A stretch of 38,646 bases of DNA from positions 1-38,646 of the IMG/VR virus record IMGVR_UViG_3300048773_000035. One strand, 5' to 3'. Under the pieces are notes generated by a model that saw nothing but the letters and a program-made list of their open reading frames with translations, did not search any database and was not told where the DNA came from. Position numbers and translations under genes: made by a program. Of this stretch, positions 9,713 through 17,992 are shown piece by piece; position 1 is the stretch's first letter, and every line of letters begins with the position of its first letter. This DNA is from a virus.

Positions 9713-10732
9713 TCAATAGAGCCCCGATCCGCCGCCATCACCACCATCGGACCATGCGAAATTTCTGCTCTTCGAGTCAGAAACGGTCTGAGGCTCGCCC
9801 TGATTCCTGTTTTCGGCCGCATCCTCGATCCGCTTGAGCATTGCGGCCTTCTGAAGTAGGAACGGTCCCGCATCTTCTTCGCTCTTAATCATGCCCTTGG
9901 CACAAACGTCGGCGATGATGTATTCTTCCCAGCCCGATATCCCGTCCACGAGGTCGGTCGTGTTGATGAGCTGAGACGGGCGCGGGCAATACCAAATGCG
10001 GATCGTTTGGCCAGCGCTTGAGATCGGCACAATCTGAAGCTGGGTGCCCATGAGCCTATAGCGCAGATTTGTGATGCCGTAAAAAGTGTAGACGTTAGGA
10101 TAGTTCCAGAGATTGGCCTGGATGTCGTTGAACTGCCTGAGAGTGATCCAAGAGTTTGGATCATTCGGGTTGAGTGCAACTTCGCAGCGCCGGAGCTTGT
10201 AGAAGTTCTTAGGCAGCGGAAACACCTGCGCCTGGTAAACCGGGTCAAGCTGCCCCGTGGTGAGGAAGCTCACGGGCGGTGCGACGAAGTAGTCATCGCC
10301 GTACTTCTGCACGATGATGTCATAGAGCTCTTTGAAGCTCTGCGAGATCATAGAAATCCACTCTTGCGGCGTGATGTTCGACGCGTAAATGCGGTCCATC
10401 CGTTGCTGAGCCTCGAGCATGAGATTCCCTGCGGTCGTTTGGCCAGGATTCAGCGAAAGCCCTGAGATCGAAGGGGTTGGGATCGAGGAGTTCGTGCCGT
10501 TTGAGGCGATTACCTGGTAGTAGTAGATCGTCCCAACGACTCCGCTTGCGTCTGAGTACTGCAGGCTTGATGTCTGGGCAATCTGAGTGAACGTGACGCC
10601 GTCCGCCGATCGCAGCACGTAGTAGCTCGTCACGAGCGGCGACTGCGTCCAAGTCAAAAGGACCTGCCCCTCGCATGACTGCGCAAGCAGGTTTCCGGGC
10701 GTAACTACATTTCCGACCGGAGGGATTGCCAA
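9713..10732 (-). CDS. Connector / head-tail adaptor-type protein with N-terminal fibronectin III-like domain (339 aa)
   Basis: Residues about 10-95 look like a fibronectin type III fold (VLLTWTQSPLVTSYYVLRSA, then IYYYQVIASNG). Residues about 105-320 are a mixed helical domain (LMLEAQQRMDRIYASNITPQ; IIADVCAKGMIKSEED) of the kind seen in podovirus connector or head-completion proteins. The Gly-rich tail ends DGGDGGGSGLY. An FnIII domain on such a protein may add a surface-exposed adhesive knob. Function is inferred from the domain pattern and location. Confidence 0.75.
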   Translation of the reverse strand: MAIPPVGNVVTPGNLLAQSCEGQVLLTWTQSPLVTSYYVLRSADGVTFTQIAQTSSLQYSDASGVVGTIYYYQVIASNGTNSSIPTPSISGLSLNPGQTTAGNLMLEAQQRMDRIYASNITPQEWISMISQSFKELYDIIVQKYGDDYFVAPPVSFLTTGQLDPVYQAQVFPLPKNFYKLRRCEVALNPNDPNSWITLRQFNDIQANLWNYPNVYTFYGITNLRYRLMGTQLQIVPISSAGQTIRIWYCPRPSQLINTTDLVDGISGWEEYIIADVCAKGMIKSEEDAGPFLLQKAAMLKRIEDAAENRNQGEPQTVSDSKSRNFAWSDGGDGGGSGLY

Positions 10733-10745
10733 CGGACCTCCCTAT

Positions 10746-11006
10746 TCAGGACGGCCCAGTGGGCTTGTCCCCTTGAGCCATGTGCATGTCCAAATAATTT
10801 CCAAGCGCTTCGGAATACTTCTGGGCCGAACCCTCGTTCATCGCCGAAAGCATGTCCTGCGCGGCCAGGTGCCGACCATCAGTCGCCCCATCTGCCGTGT
10901 TTGTTTCCTCGGCCTTCATTGGGGTGGGCATCGCGGTGCGCTCGCCCTTCTTGTTCCGGCGTCCGACAATCGTCATGGCGTTTTTTTTTGCGTCATCCCA
11001 AAGCAT
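10746..11006 (-). CDS. Small structural-cluster protein, unknown (86 aa)
   Basis: The frame is open further upstream, but ATG 11006 overlaps the previous stop as TGATG and gives a protein with ordinary composition (MLWDDAKKNAMTIVGRRNKK), while the upstream extension is Arg/Gln/His-rich shadow sequence. Residues 1-25 are basic; the C-terminus is helical (AAQDMLSAMNEGSAQKYSEA). It sits between two structural genes. I do not recognise the family. Confidence 0.7.
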   Translation of the reverse strand: MLWDDAKKNAMTIVGRRNKKGERTAMPTPMKAEETNTADGATDGRHLAAQDMLSAMNEGSAQKYSEALGNYLDMHMAQGDKPTGPS

Positions 11007-11953
11007 CAGCCACCGCCCGTTGAGTTGGTCGTGCTCGAGCTGAACACGAAGCTCATCCCGATCACGGTGTTGTTTGCGGGCGCCTTGAGGATGCCGGTCG
11101 GGTTGCTCGTGCTGGTCGGGCCGTAGCAACCCAGGATCATCTGGGTTCCGTTCGGCTCTCCCATCTGGGCGCCGGCCAAAGAGCTGATCGTGGTGTTGGG
11201 GTCACCGATGGGCTGGATGTTGTACAGGTTCGCGCCGGCTGCGGCAGGAAGCTGGACCTTTCCGGTCCCGGTTCCGGCTCCGGTCGCGGCGGCAATGAAG
11301 GCGACGCCAACGGCAGGGGTGATCCCGATGGGAACACCCAGGGTTACCCAGTCAGCCGCGGTCGAGGTTCCCAGAGACACGATAACGTAGGCATCGCCCG
11401 CGGTCAGCGCCGCATCGGACGCATCCACGTTGATGTTGGTTCCGGTGAGTGCTGGTAAGAAGCCGGCAGAGCCGAAGAAGTACTGATTAAAGTTGTCCGC
11501 AAACTGGACCACGATGATCCCCGCCTGTGGGTTCGGGTTGCCGGCCAGCGCCGCAGTCATTGCGAAAGACAGCGTATCCCCGGGTGAAGACGCCGATGCG
11601 CCCGCAGTGACCACGCTCAGGGTGATCTGGCTACTGACCGGGTTGATGGCCGTGATCTTTGTGCCGCTCGTGATATTTCCACTGGTCGTGGAGTCAGTAA
11701 TAACCATCCCGACCACGAGATTGAGCAAGCTCGAGACGGTAATGACCGAAACGCCCGCAGCGAAGACAGAAGTAGCCGTCGTGGCCGAGGGGTTCGTATT
11801 CATGAAGACTTGAGGAACGCACGAGCGCGAGGACTTAAGGGACCGTTGGCCCAGGCCGTTGCCGTTCGTCTGGTCGACGATGAAGTTGCAGTCGATCTGC
11901 ACGGCCTTCTTGTGGGGGGTAAAGTAAAACTGAGTGTACCAGCGAATTGACAT
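11006..11953 (-). CDS. Virion structural protein, beta-rich (315 aa)
   Basis: Begins MSIRWYTQFYFTPHKKAVQI. After residue ~55 it is dominated by Ser/Thr/Val beta segments and Gly/Ala turns (ITVSSLLNLVVGMVITDS; AAATGAGTGTGKVQLPAA). A Ser/Thr/Gly-rich tail follows. It is the first gene after a terminator and a late-motif copy, so it opens a separate transcript (structural, nozzle and ejection genes). A head-decoration or outer capsid role is possible; I cannot assign it to a family. Confidence 0.75.
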   Translation of the reverse strand: MSIRWYTQFYFTPHKKAVQIDCNFIVDQTNGNGLGQRSLKSSRSCVPQVFMNTNPSATTATSVFAAGVSVITVSSLLNLVVGMVITDSTTSGNITSGTKITAINPVSSQITLSVVTAGASASSPGDTLSFAMTAALAGNPNPQAGIIVVQFADNFNQYFFGSAGFLPALTGTNINVDASDAALTAGDAYVIVSLGTSTAADWVTLGVPIGITPAVGVAFIAAATGAGTGTGKVQLPAAAGANLYNIQPIGDPNTTISSLAGAQMGEPNGTQMILGCYGPTSTSNPTGILKAPANNTVIGMSFVFSSSTTNSTGGG

Positions 11954-12000
11954 GAACTTGCCTCGGAGGGTTAAGGTCGTTTCAGAGATCGGTGGTCTCT

Positions 12001-12023
12001 TACTCTTGGGTTAATCCGTTAAA
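12001..12023 (-). promoter_or_regulatory. Late motif copy C (candidate late promoter)
   Basis: Minus strand reads TTTAACGGATTAACCC then AAGAGTA. It matches three other copies (20616, 14045, 38186) across a 23-base core. It lies just downstream of a terminator hairpin and 48 bases before the 315-aa gene start, as expected for a promoter that restarts transcription. Confidence 0.7.
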
Positions 12024-12027
12024 ATGG

Positions 12028-12063
12028 ATCGGGCCGACGCCAAGGGGATGATGTCGGCCCGAT
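12028..12063 (-). terminator. Hairpin terminator after the HNH gene
   Basis: A perfect 11-base-pair stem (ATCGGGCCGAC with GTCGGCCCGAT) and 14-base loop follow the HNH stop. On the minus strand it is followed by CCATTTTAACGG, a short T run that then runs into late motif C. Confidence 0.65.
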
Positions 12064-12096
12064 TGGCCTAGGCACTTCTATTTATGAGTCAATACG

Positions 12097-12558
12097 TTAT
12101 GGATGGCGGTAGCGGCGAAGCTGCTTATGCTTTGCTCGATACCTGGCTCTTTCCTGAGCGTTTTTACATAGCTTGCAACGTCTCGCCCCGTTGTATCCGT
12201 TGTCAGAAATGATGAGATTTTTGTCCGAATAGGGGTGACCGCTTGGGCAGCTTTTTTTTGCCGCATTTTTATATGCCAGCGTGGTTTTGGCGCGATGGGT
12301 ATTCACGCGAGTCGTTACCTGCTCCAGATGGTCTGGGTTTACGCAGGACTTATTTTCGCAAAGGTGGTCAATCTCGAATCCGCGGCGAATGGGCTCTTTG
12401 GCCAACTCGTACGCCACCCGGTGGGCTTTTTTGGACTTTCCATCGAAGCAGAAAATCCCATAACCCTTTGCGTCTCTGTAGCCATTCCAAACCCAGCAGG
12501 AATCTTCCTTTTTTACTTTCGACCAAAATCTATCGGTTATTTTCATAAACCGGGGCAT
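12097..12558 (-). CDS. HNH endonuclease, free-standing homing-type (153 aa)
   Basis: The HNH core is visible as FEIDHLCENKSCVNPDHLEQ (residues about 61-80): the D-H pair, the Cys pair that holds the fold, and the NPDHL helix. A C-terminal CPSGHPY...CKLC segment suggests a second zinc site before a basic tail. These enzymes nick or cut DNA and often spread as homing genes between phage genes. A GTG further upstream lies inside a terminator stem, so I start at ATG 12558 (MPRFMKITDRFW); ATG 12546 is the alternative. No good ribosome binding site is visible, which suggests low expression. Confidence 0.85.
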   Translation of the reverse strand: MPRFMKITDRFWSKVKKEDSCWVWNGYRDAKGYGIFCFDGKSKKAHRVAYELAKEPIRRGFEIDHLCENKSCVNPDHLEQVTTRVNTHRAKTTLAYKNAAKKSCPSGHPYSDKNLIISDNGYNGARRCKLCKNAQERARYRAKHKQLRRYRHP

Positions 12559-12567
12559 AACAAATAA

Positions 12568-12607
12568 AATAGGGGTGTTCCACGAAAAACGTGATAACAC
12601 CCCTATT
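12568..12607 (-). terminator. Hairpin terminator after the capsid gene
   Basis: A perfect 12-base-pair stem (AATAGGGGTGTT with AACACCCCTATT) with an extra CACG/CGTG inner stem and an A5 loop. On the minus strand it is followed by TTTTATTTG. It lies 15 bases beyond the capsid stop and would end the capsid message before the HNH gene. Confidence 0.75.
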
Positions 12608-12621
12608 ATTAGGGCTGTTAT

Positions 12622-13923
12622 TTAGAATTCAACGAGCTGGACTTGGACAACCCCATTATGACCGGGTTTGGTCGTGTAGCAGTTTTTGTAACCGCCGCAA
12701 CGAAGCTCGGCCGCATCGACGCCAGGGACGCGCAATATTTCGATTTCATCCATATATTTAAGGATGTGCACGGCATCCCCCTGGGATCTCAGAATCCAAG
12801 TGTCGCTTTCGAGGAAGTAAATCAGACCATCGGGGCAGTTGCGATCCGGGAAGACAGAGACAACGGAGTTTGCGCCGTTGATCTGGACGCCGCGGAAGCC
12901 GATTTCACCGATTTTTTCGTCAACATACTGGATTTTGGAACCCAAGCTGATGATGTAGGCGGTGTACGTCGAGTACGAGCACACACCCGTATCCACGCGA
13001 CCGCCGTTCACGGCAATGCGCGAAGTGCCCTGGAGGCTTGCTTCTTCCAGGCTGAGCTGTTGACCGTTGAACGACACCCCGGCGAGCCTTTGGGTGTCCG
13101 CGAGTCTCGAAACGCCGAAGAACGAATCCCCAGCCTGAGGCCCCGCCACTGGCAGCCATGCGGCAAGCCCGGCCAAGCGCAAGAGGCTATTGGTCGAGGT
13201 CGAGCCAGAGGGCTGGAAGTTATTGTTGGTCGTGGTCTGCGTGTCGCCCTGGATGGCCAAGTAATACACGGCATTGGTCCATGCGCTCGAAGGTGAGCCC
13301 GTGGAACCCGTGCCGGTCAAAACGCCGGTATTGCGATTCACAGTCAGAATATCGACATAATCGGTCGAAACGGTACCAGAGCCGTCGGCATTCTGAACCG
13401 CGACCAGTGTTTGACCGTCTTCGAACTGAGTCGCATCATCCGGATTGGCGAGGGTGATGGTCCAAGCCGTAGTCGTATTCGAGAACGCTTCGAGCTGGCC
13501 GATGACACCACCACCGTTACGGAAAATGGCACTCGCATCGCGATTGACTGCGGTCTGAAAGGCCGCGTCGATCATGAGCTCGGAACCGTCAATGAAGGCG
13601 CCCGGATCAGTTTGGGCGCTGGCCAAAAGTTGGCCGTCGATCGTCGCGAGCGAGAAGTCCGACACGCGCGTGATCAGGAACTCAGCAACCAGAGGAGATG
13701 TCTGGTTGTTGTACGCGCTCGCAAAGGTCGCGCTGGCGCCCTGAGAGAGCCCGTAGACCACTGGATTGGGGAAGTATTTACCCGGGAATCGGGTTTCCTT
13801 CTTCATCATGGCATACAGGGGGTTGTCCTTGTATGTCAGCCATTGGACTTTCTGGTCATCGTAAAGCTCTTTCAGAATGCCAGGGACGCTGGACTGTGAA
13901 ACGTAAGAAGGGGAATTGGCCAT
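12622..13923 (-). CDS. Major capsid protein (433 aa)
   Basis: The length and N-terminus (SVPGILKELYDDQKVQWLTY) fit HK97-fold capsid proteins of short-tailed phages: an N-terminal helix, then beta-rich domains. A large Ser/Thr/Asn-rich insertion (about residues 180-245) looks like a surface domain. The C-terminal part has DEIEILRVPGVDAAELRCGG and a closing VVQVQLVEF strand. It directly follows the scaffold gene, has its own late-motif copy and 120-base structured leader, and is closed by a terminator, as expected for the most abundant virion protein. Confidence 0.88.
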   Translation of the reverse strand: MANSPSYVSQSSVPGILKELYDDQKVQWLTYKDNPLYAMMKKETRFPGKYFPNPVVYGLSQGASATFASAYNNQTSPLVAEFLITRVSDFSLATIDGQLLASAQTDPGAFIDGSELMIDAAFQTAVNRDASAIFRNGGGVIGQLEAFSNTTTAWTITLANPDDATQFEDGQTLVAVQNADGSGTVSTDYVDILTVNRNTGVLTGTGSTGSPSSAWTNAVYYLAIQGDTQTTTNNNFQPSGSTSTNSLLRLAGLAAWLPVAGPQAGDSFFGVSRLADTQRLAGVSFNGQQLSLEEASLQGTSRIAVNGGRVDTGVCSYSTYTAYIISLGSKIQYVDEKIGEIGFRGVQINGANSVVSVFPDRNCPDGLIYFLESDTWILRSQGDAVHILKYMDEIEILRVPGVDAAELRCGGYKNCYTTKPGHNGVVQVQLVEF

Positions 13924-13931
13924 TTAGGACG

Positions 13932-14003
13932 CACCTCGGACGGTCGATCGGATGGAGCTGCGGCAATGTCGCGCTCGAAAATCCCCGATCCGCGCCCGAG
14001 GTG
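13932..14003 (-). promoter_or_regulatory. Structured leader of the capsid gene that pairs the ribosome binding site
   Basis: In the minus-strand RNA, CACCTCGGGCG (from 14003) pairs with CGTCCGAGGTG (ending 13932) over 11 pairs including one G-U. The 3' arm contains GAGG, the only good Shine-Dalgarno sequence for the capsid ATG at 13923. An inner GATCGG/CCGATC stem is also possible. This could control capsid translation. Confidence 0.5.
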
Positions 14004-14044
14004 TCTGTGTGGGCGAAAGTCACTAAGACAGAAGTGGGACCTTC

Positions 14045-14067
14045 TATCCTTGGGTCAATCCGTTATT
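14045..14067 (-). promoter_or_regulatory. Late motif copy B (candidate late promoter) before the capsid gene
   Basis: Minus strand reads AATAACGGATTGACCCAAGG then ATA. It overlaps the scaffold stop codon and precedes the capsid start by about 120 bases. Compared with copy C, the core differs at one A/G position and in the GGATA/GAGTA end. Confidence 0.7.
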
Positions 14068-15037
14068 TGCGGAGGCCGTGGGCCGTGATCCGTGCAGCCA
14101 AGCGGGCCTTCAGCTCTTCTCGCGACTCTTTGCGTGGCGCCGACACTTGGGCGCCTGGGCGGTCCGCATTCGATGGGCTTCGAACTCGTGTGATTACGGG
14201 CTTTTGTTGAAGCGCCGGATCCGATGCGGTGACTGTGCGCGTGCGCGCCTGGGGGGCCTGTACCTCGGCTTGTGGGGCTGACTTTACTTTACGGAGTGCG
14301 GCCATGGCTTCGTCCTGTTCTTGATAAAACTGCTCAGTAAGCTCGAAAGCTTCCTTGACTGAGATCAGCTCGGTTCCCTTGCTTTCGGCAAGGACGGCCA
14401 GGATGTTCTCGTAAGCCTGGACCTCGGCCTGTTCGCCGAAGAAATTGCAGTAGGGAAGGGTTTCCTTCTGGGTCTCGCGAAACCGTGTGATCTCGGTCTT
14501 AAGCCCCTGGATCTTTTCGGCATCGGAGTTCTTTTGCTGTTCTTGGGCGCGCTTGTCCGCGTCCTCTTGGAACTTCTTCAAGGCGGCTTGCGTGACTTCT
14601 TCGGCGGTCTTGGCCGCGAGCTCGGCGGGGCTCGGCTCCTTCTTTTCAGGGATGGAGGCCATGAGGTTGAAAATGTCCGTATCTGTGTATCCCAGGGCCT
14701 TGAATGCGGCGATGTGGTCGGTCTTGCGTAGTTCTTCAAAGCTCTGCGCCTTCTTGATAATCTCGCGGGCGCGCTCGGTCTCGGCAATCTCGGCCGCGCG
14801 GGTTTGCTTGTGGGCTTCCTGCTCGCGCTTAAATGCCAATTGCTGGCGGACGAACTCGGTTTCTTTCCGTGCGATGGCCGCAAACCTGGCCGCATCGGGA
14901 AGCGGGACCTCCGGGCTCAGTGTCGGATCTGGCGATGGGGCGTCGGTGGTTGGCGCAACGAGTTCGGCTTCCGGAGCCGAAGCTGCGGGCTGGGGTATGG
15001 CTGCGCGTGCGGCTGCAAGGGCTGATTCACGAGACAT
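14063..15037 (-). CDS. Capsid scaffolding protein (324 aa)
   Basis: An acidic, Ala/Pro-rich N-terminus (residues 1-45) is followed by a long charged coiled-coil region (ETEFVRQQLAFKREQEAHKQ; KKFQEDADKRAQEQQKNSDA) and a basic C-terminal tail (ELKARLAARITAHGLRK). That is the usual build of scaffolds, with the basic tail contacting the shell. It sits between portal and major capsid genes, the standard position. The start has a clear AAGGAG six bases ahead of ATG. Confidence 0.85.
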   Translation of the reverse strand: MSRESALAAARAAIPQPAASAPEAELVAPTTDAPSPDPTLSPEVPLPDAARFAAIARKETEFVRQQLAFKREQEAHKQTRAAEIAETERAREIIKKAQSFEELRKTDHIAAFKALGYTDTDIFNLMASIPEKKEPSPAELAAKTAEEVTQAALKKFQEDADKRAQEQQKNSDAEKIQGLKTEITRFRETQKETLPYCNFFGEQAEVQAYENILAVLAESKGTELISVKEAFELTEQFYQEQDEAMAALRKVKSAPQAEVQAPQARTRTVTASDPALQQKPVITRVRSPSNADRPGAQVSAPRKESREELKARLAARITAHGLRK

Positions 15038-15046
15038 GGGAACTCC

Positions 15047-16975
15047 TTACGCCGCTTGCGGCATGTTGGGGATAAGATTGGATTGCGGCGGTGCGGTCGG
15101 GACTGCCTGGGGCTGTGCCGCGGCTTGCACTTGGGCGGCAGCCATCGCGGCCCCTTCGGTTGCCTTCTGAATGACCACGTCAAGCTGTGACTTCCACTGA
15201 AGAAGCATCTGCATGCGATCGTTCGGGGCACCCATATACTGCGCGTAATTGTAGTATTGAAGATAGAGCTCCTTAGCCAACATGAGATCGTGCTGCTCCT
15301 CAGGCGGACAGAACTCACCATCATCCAGGATCTTTTCAAGCATCTGATGGATTCGATTCTCTGGCGCAGAAGTCAGCGTGTCGAGCATTTCAACGTCTGG
15401 CATGCCCATCATGCGCTGGGCGGTGCGCGGACTGATAAACCCTGCCTGCGCGAGCTCCTGCACATCCGAAAGCCTTCCGCTCAGGTCGTCAGACAGACTC
15501 GAGGTCGGGAAGGCCTTAAGAACATAGTGGTCCTCATCCAGGTTGATGTCTTTCCAGTTGATCGTCTCGATGAAGTTTGCCTGAGGGAATGTAACTTCGT
15601 AAGACCCACCCTTGTCCTCGGCAATCTCTTTGATGACGTTGATGGCTTGGCGATGGACCTCAAGGGTCACGGCTTCCATCTCCTGAGACATGAATGTGAA
15701 GCGGTCGTCTTCCACGTTCGTCATTGCCCTGATTGCCTTACCGCTGTCCACGCCCATGGGCTTCACCCCCTGAGAGGAAAGCGGACTCACCCCCTCTTGC
15801 CGATATCCCTTGTCAATCAGGGACTCGACCCACTGGTAAATCTCAGGCTGAACAAGTGGGGGTGTGTAAAAAATCGGAGCGACGCCCGTGTAATGGATGA
15901 TTGGCAGGATGTCATTGCTCACATGCTGCGGCACGACCTTGGATGAATTCTCAAGAAATACCTTCGCGGTCGCGCCCATCCAAAGGGCCTTCTGGATCGT
16001 GATCATATTGCGGTTGATCTCGCCCTGCAGGGTTTGCAGGCGCTCAACTGCGCCTTGCCCATACCAACCCAAGAGCCGGGCCTGGCCGGAATAGCAGAAA
16101 TGAGGAAAAGGGAAGTAATCGTGCTTCCATTGCTCAACTAAAGCCCCATCGCGGATGAATATCCCGTGTAGACCGTCTTTCGCCTTCTTCGCGCTCGGAA
16201 GATGCCAAGCCTCATTGACTTCCACGAGATCGGCCGAAGTCCCCTGACTTCCAAGGTCGGTGTAGCCGGGGGCCATAGACTGCATAATCTCTTCTTCAAG
16301 ATCGGGCCAGCGCTCGCATGCCACACCCTTGTCCATGAGCATGGTCCTGTAGAGTGTGCGGGGGGGTCCGACAAGAGCCTCGACCTGATCAACCCAGAGA
16401 TTGTGCGGGAGCTCGCGCTCAATGCCCAGTTTTCCGTTGTCGTTAAAGACGTGCAAGAACCCGTCGCCCCAGACACTTCCGTCGCGGAACATTCCCATGG
16501 TCAGATCATGGACGTGGTGCTCGTAGTCCACACCCTGGCAGAACTTCGTTAGAAGCTTCGCCTTCTTCTGCATCGACCACACGCCACCGTTCGTTATAAA
16601 CGTCGGAATTACCTTATCTTTTGCCATTTTCGAAACCAGCGTATCCACGACGCTGTTGCAAAGGTTGTAAGAGACTCGTGAGCTCATGGGATTAGAATTG
16701 ACTGCGGTCGCGCGCGACAGCGCTGAGCCCATGAGGTTGTAAGCGTTCGTATTCCCATAGAGCCGCGTTGAAGTCGTGAGCTGCTCGACTCGGCCGCTCT
16801 GATGTTGCCGGATGAAGTTGATGTTGGCGGCAACCGCGCCGGACATGTCCTTCTCATCCAGGGTCCAGAATTTGAAATTCCTGGACTGGTCGGCAGCGTT
16901 GTCTCGTGGCGCCCGCAGGACGGTGCCTTTGGAGTCAGTCTGGGTCATGTTGCTGCGCTGGACTTTTTTGCTCAT
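15047..16975 (-). CDS. Portal protein (642 aa)
   Basis: Forms the dodecameric DNA gate at the capsid vertex. It follows the terminase genes and precedes the scaffold, and has the size of podovirus portals. Recognisable segments are NFIRQHQSGRVEQLTTSTRL near the N-terminus, a stem/clip region rich in aromatic residues (WGDGFLHVFNDNGKLGIERE), and a helical wing with MDKGVACERWPDLEEE. A Gln/Ala-rich C-terminal helix (AAAQVQAAAQPQAVPTAPPQ) may form the barrel. The start overlaps the 92-aa gene as a four-base junction. Confidence 0.9.
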   Translation of the reverse strand: MSKKVQRSNMTQTDSKGTVLRAPRDNAADQSRNFKFWTLDEKDMSGAVAANINFIRQHQSGRVEQLTTSTRLYGNTNAYNLMGSALSRATAVNSNPMSSRVSYNLCNSVVDTLVSKMAKDKVIPTFITNGGVWSMQKKAKLLTKFCQGVDYEHHVHDLTMGMFRDGSVWGDGFLHVFNDNGKLGIERELPHNLWVDQVEALVGPPRTLYRTMLMDKGVACERWPDLEEEIMQSMAPGYTDLGSQGTSADLVEVNEAWHLPSAKKAKDGLHGIFIRDGALVEQWKHDYFPFPHFCYSGQARLLGWYGQGAVERLQTLQGEINRNMITIQKALWMGATAKVFLENSSKVVPQHVSNDILPIIHYTGVAPIFYTPPLVQPEIYQWVESLIDKGYRQEGVSPLSSQGVKPMGVDSGKAIRAMTNVEDDRFTFMSQEMEAVTLEVHRQAINVIKEIAEDKGGSYEVTFPQANFIETINWKDINLDEDHYVLKAFPTSSLSDDLSGRLSDVQELAQAGFISPRTAQRMMGMPDVEMLDTLTSAPENRIHQMLEKILDDGEFCPPEEQHDLMLAKELYLQYYNYAQYMGAPNDRMQMLLQWKSQLDVVIQKATEGAAMAAAQVQAAAQPQAVPTAPPQSNLIPNMPQAA

Positions 16976-17250
16976 GGCTGATCCTTCAGGTCTTTTTCGG
17001 CTTCGGCATGCTTGCGCCTGTCCTCTTTGGCCGCCATCAGCGCGTCAAAGTGGGGCGTGGAATAAAACAAAATCTCTTCTTCGGTGTACTCGAACCCAGG
17101 CCCGGCACTGATCTCTGGGGTCTGGGGCTCGGCGGTGGGATCGGGTGGCAGGGCCGGCACCGGCATCTTAACGCCGTCAACTTCGATCCACGGCATCCGC
17201 TGCTCGCGCGCGAAGGTAAGAAGCGCCTTAATCTCTTCGGGTGACCTCAT
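16972..17250 (-). CDS. Small protein between TerL and portal, unknown (92 aa)
   Basis: MRSPEEIKALLTFAREQRMP opens a helical region. The middle is Pro-rich (VPALPPDPTAEPQTPEIS), and a charged helix ends the protein (AAKEDRRKHAEAEKDLKDQP). It is joined by ATGA overlaps to the 30-aa ORF upstream and the portal downstream. I do not recognise the family; a portal or packaging accessory role would fit the position. Confidence 0.7.
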   Translation of the reverse strand: MRSPEEIKALLTFAREQRMPWIEVDGVKMPVPALPPDPTAEPQTPEISAGPGFEYTEEEILFYSTPHFDALMAAKEDRRKHAEAEKDLKDQP

Positions 17251-17339
17251 TTGACCCCATTTTTCAGCTTCTTCACGAGCGAAGCGCGAATTCTGTCAAT
17301 CGCGTCGATGCATTCTTGGATATTGGCTTCAGATTTCAC
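17247..17339 (-). CDS. Micro-protein (30 aa) coupled between two packaging-region genes
   Basis: GTG at 17339 overlaps the stop of the 218-aa gene (GTGA), and its TGA overlaps the ATG of the 92-aa gene (ATGA). The peptide is a single charged helix (SEANIQECIDAIDRIRASLV followed by KKLKNGVK). It exactly fills the gap with four-base overlaps on both sides, the pattern used throughout this operon, so it is probably translated. Function unknown. Confidence 0.65.
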   Translation of the reverse strand: MKSEANIQECIDAIDRIRASLVKKLKNGVK

Positions 17340-17992
17340 AGCTCACCCACTTTTTTACACAAGAGTCCGCCGCTGGCTCGGTTCACAAACCACCTGATGC
17401 CGCTCCACGCGCGGTTAGGCTGTTTGATCTCGGTGAAGACCGCGTCTTGGATGGTCTCCGGCTTCTCCTCGCCGCGGATCTCCTGGACCTTCTGGAGTGC
17501 AACCGCAGTAAAGTCCTTGCCTTCGGCCTCGGCTTGCTTCTTGATCGCCAGCACGTACTCGTTGCCGCCCTCATTGCCACCGAACTTCTTAGCTTCTTCA
17601 CGGAGTTTTTTTGTGGCTTCCGCGCGGGCGATGAATTCAGGATTGAGGAGCGGGGCCCCTGGGTTTGCGCCCACGTGCTTGAACGCTTCGTCGATCTTCA
17701 TCTTGTTTCTGGCCTTGGCAAGAGTGGCCTTGGCGATAAGAACTTCGGGGTCAGCCGTATTGAAACAGAACATTCCCCACGTATCGGCAACAACGTCCTT
17801 GGGATCGTAGCGCCCGTCTTTATCCTTCTCAACTTTGTAATAGCCGTTGAAGCGCTTCCCATCTATGAGCGACTGAATGCCCTCTTGGCTTTCCTTGAGC
17901 GCATTGAACCACGCGACATACTCTTCATAAGCCGCCTTGCGCCGCTTATCGTTCATCATCCAATACTTTGTATTGACTGGTACTACCTTCAT
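17336..17992 (-). CDS. Unknown packaging-region protein (218 aa)
   Basis: Starts with ATGA overlap to the TerL stop. The first half is aromatic-rich (TKYWMMNDKRRKAAYEEYVA; VVADTWGMFCFNTADPEVLI). Residues about 85-190 are highly charged and helical (KLREEAKKFGGNEGGNEYVL). I do not recognise a family. Its tight coupling to TerL and the portal suggests a head-assembly or packaging accessory. Confidence 0.75.
   Translation of the reverse strand: MKVVPVNTKYWMMNDKRRKAAYEEYVAWFNALKESQEGIQSLIDGKRFNGYYKVEKDKDGRYDPKDVVADTWGMFCFNTADPEVLIAKATLAKARNKMKIDEAFKHVGANPGAPLLNPEFIARAEATKKLREEAKKFGGNEGGNEYVLAIKKQAEAEGKDFTAVALQKVQEIRGEEKPETIQDAVFTEIKQPNRAWSGIRWFVNRASGGLLCKKVGEL

Noticed and set aside
12559-12600. 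N-terminal extension of the HNH protein from a GTG at 12600
   Set aside because: The GTG lies within the terminator stem and adds residues without similarity to HNH proteins.
17336-17360. TTTTTTACACAAG on the plus strand resembling the early repeat
   Set aside because: It lies inside the minus-strand 218-aa coding region, far from any plus-strand gene start, and lacks the TGTTTA element.
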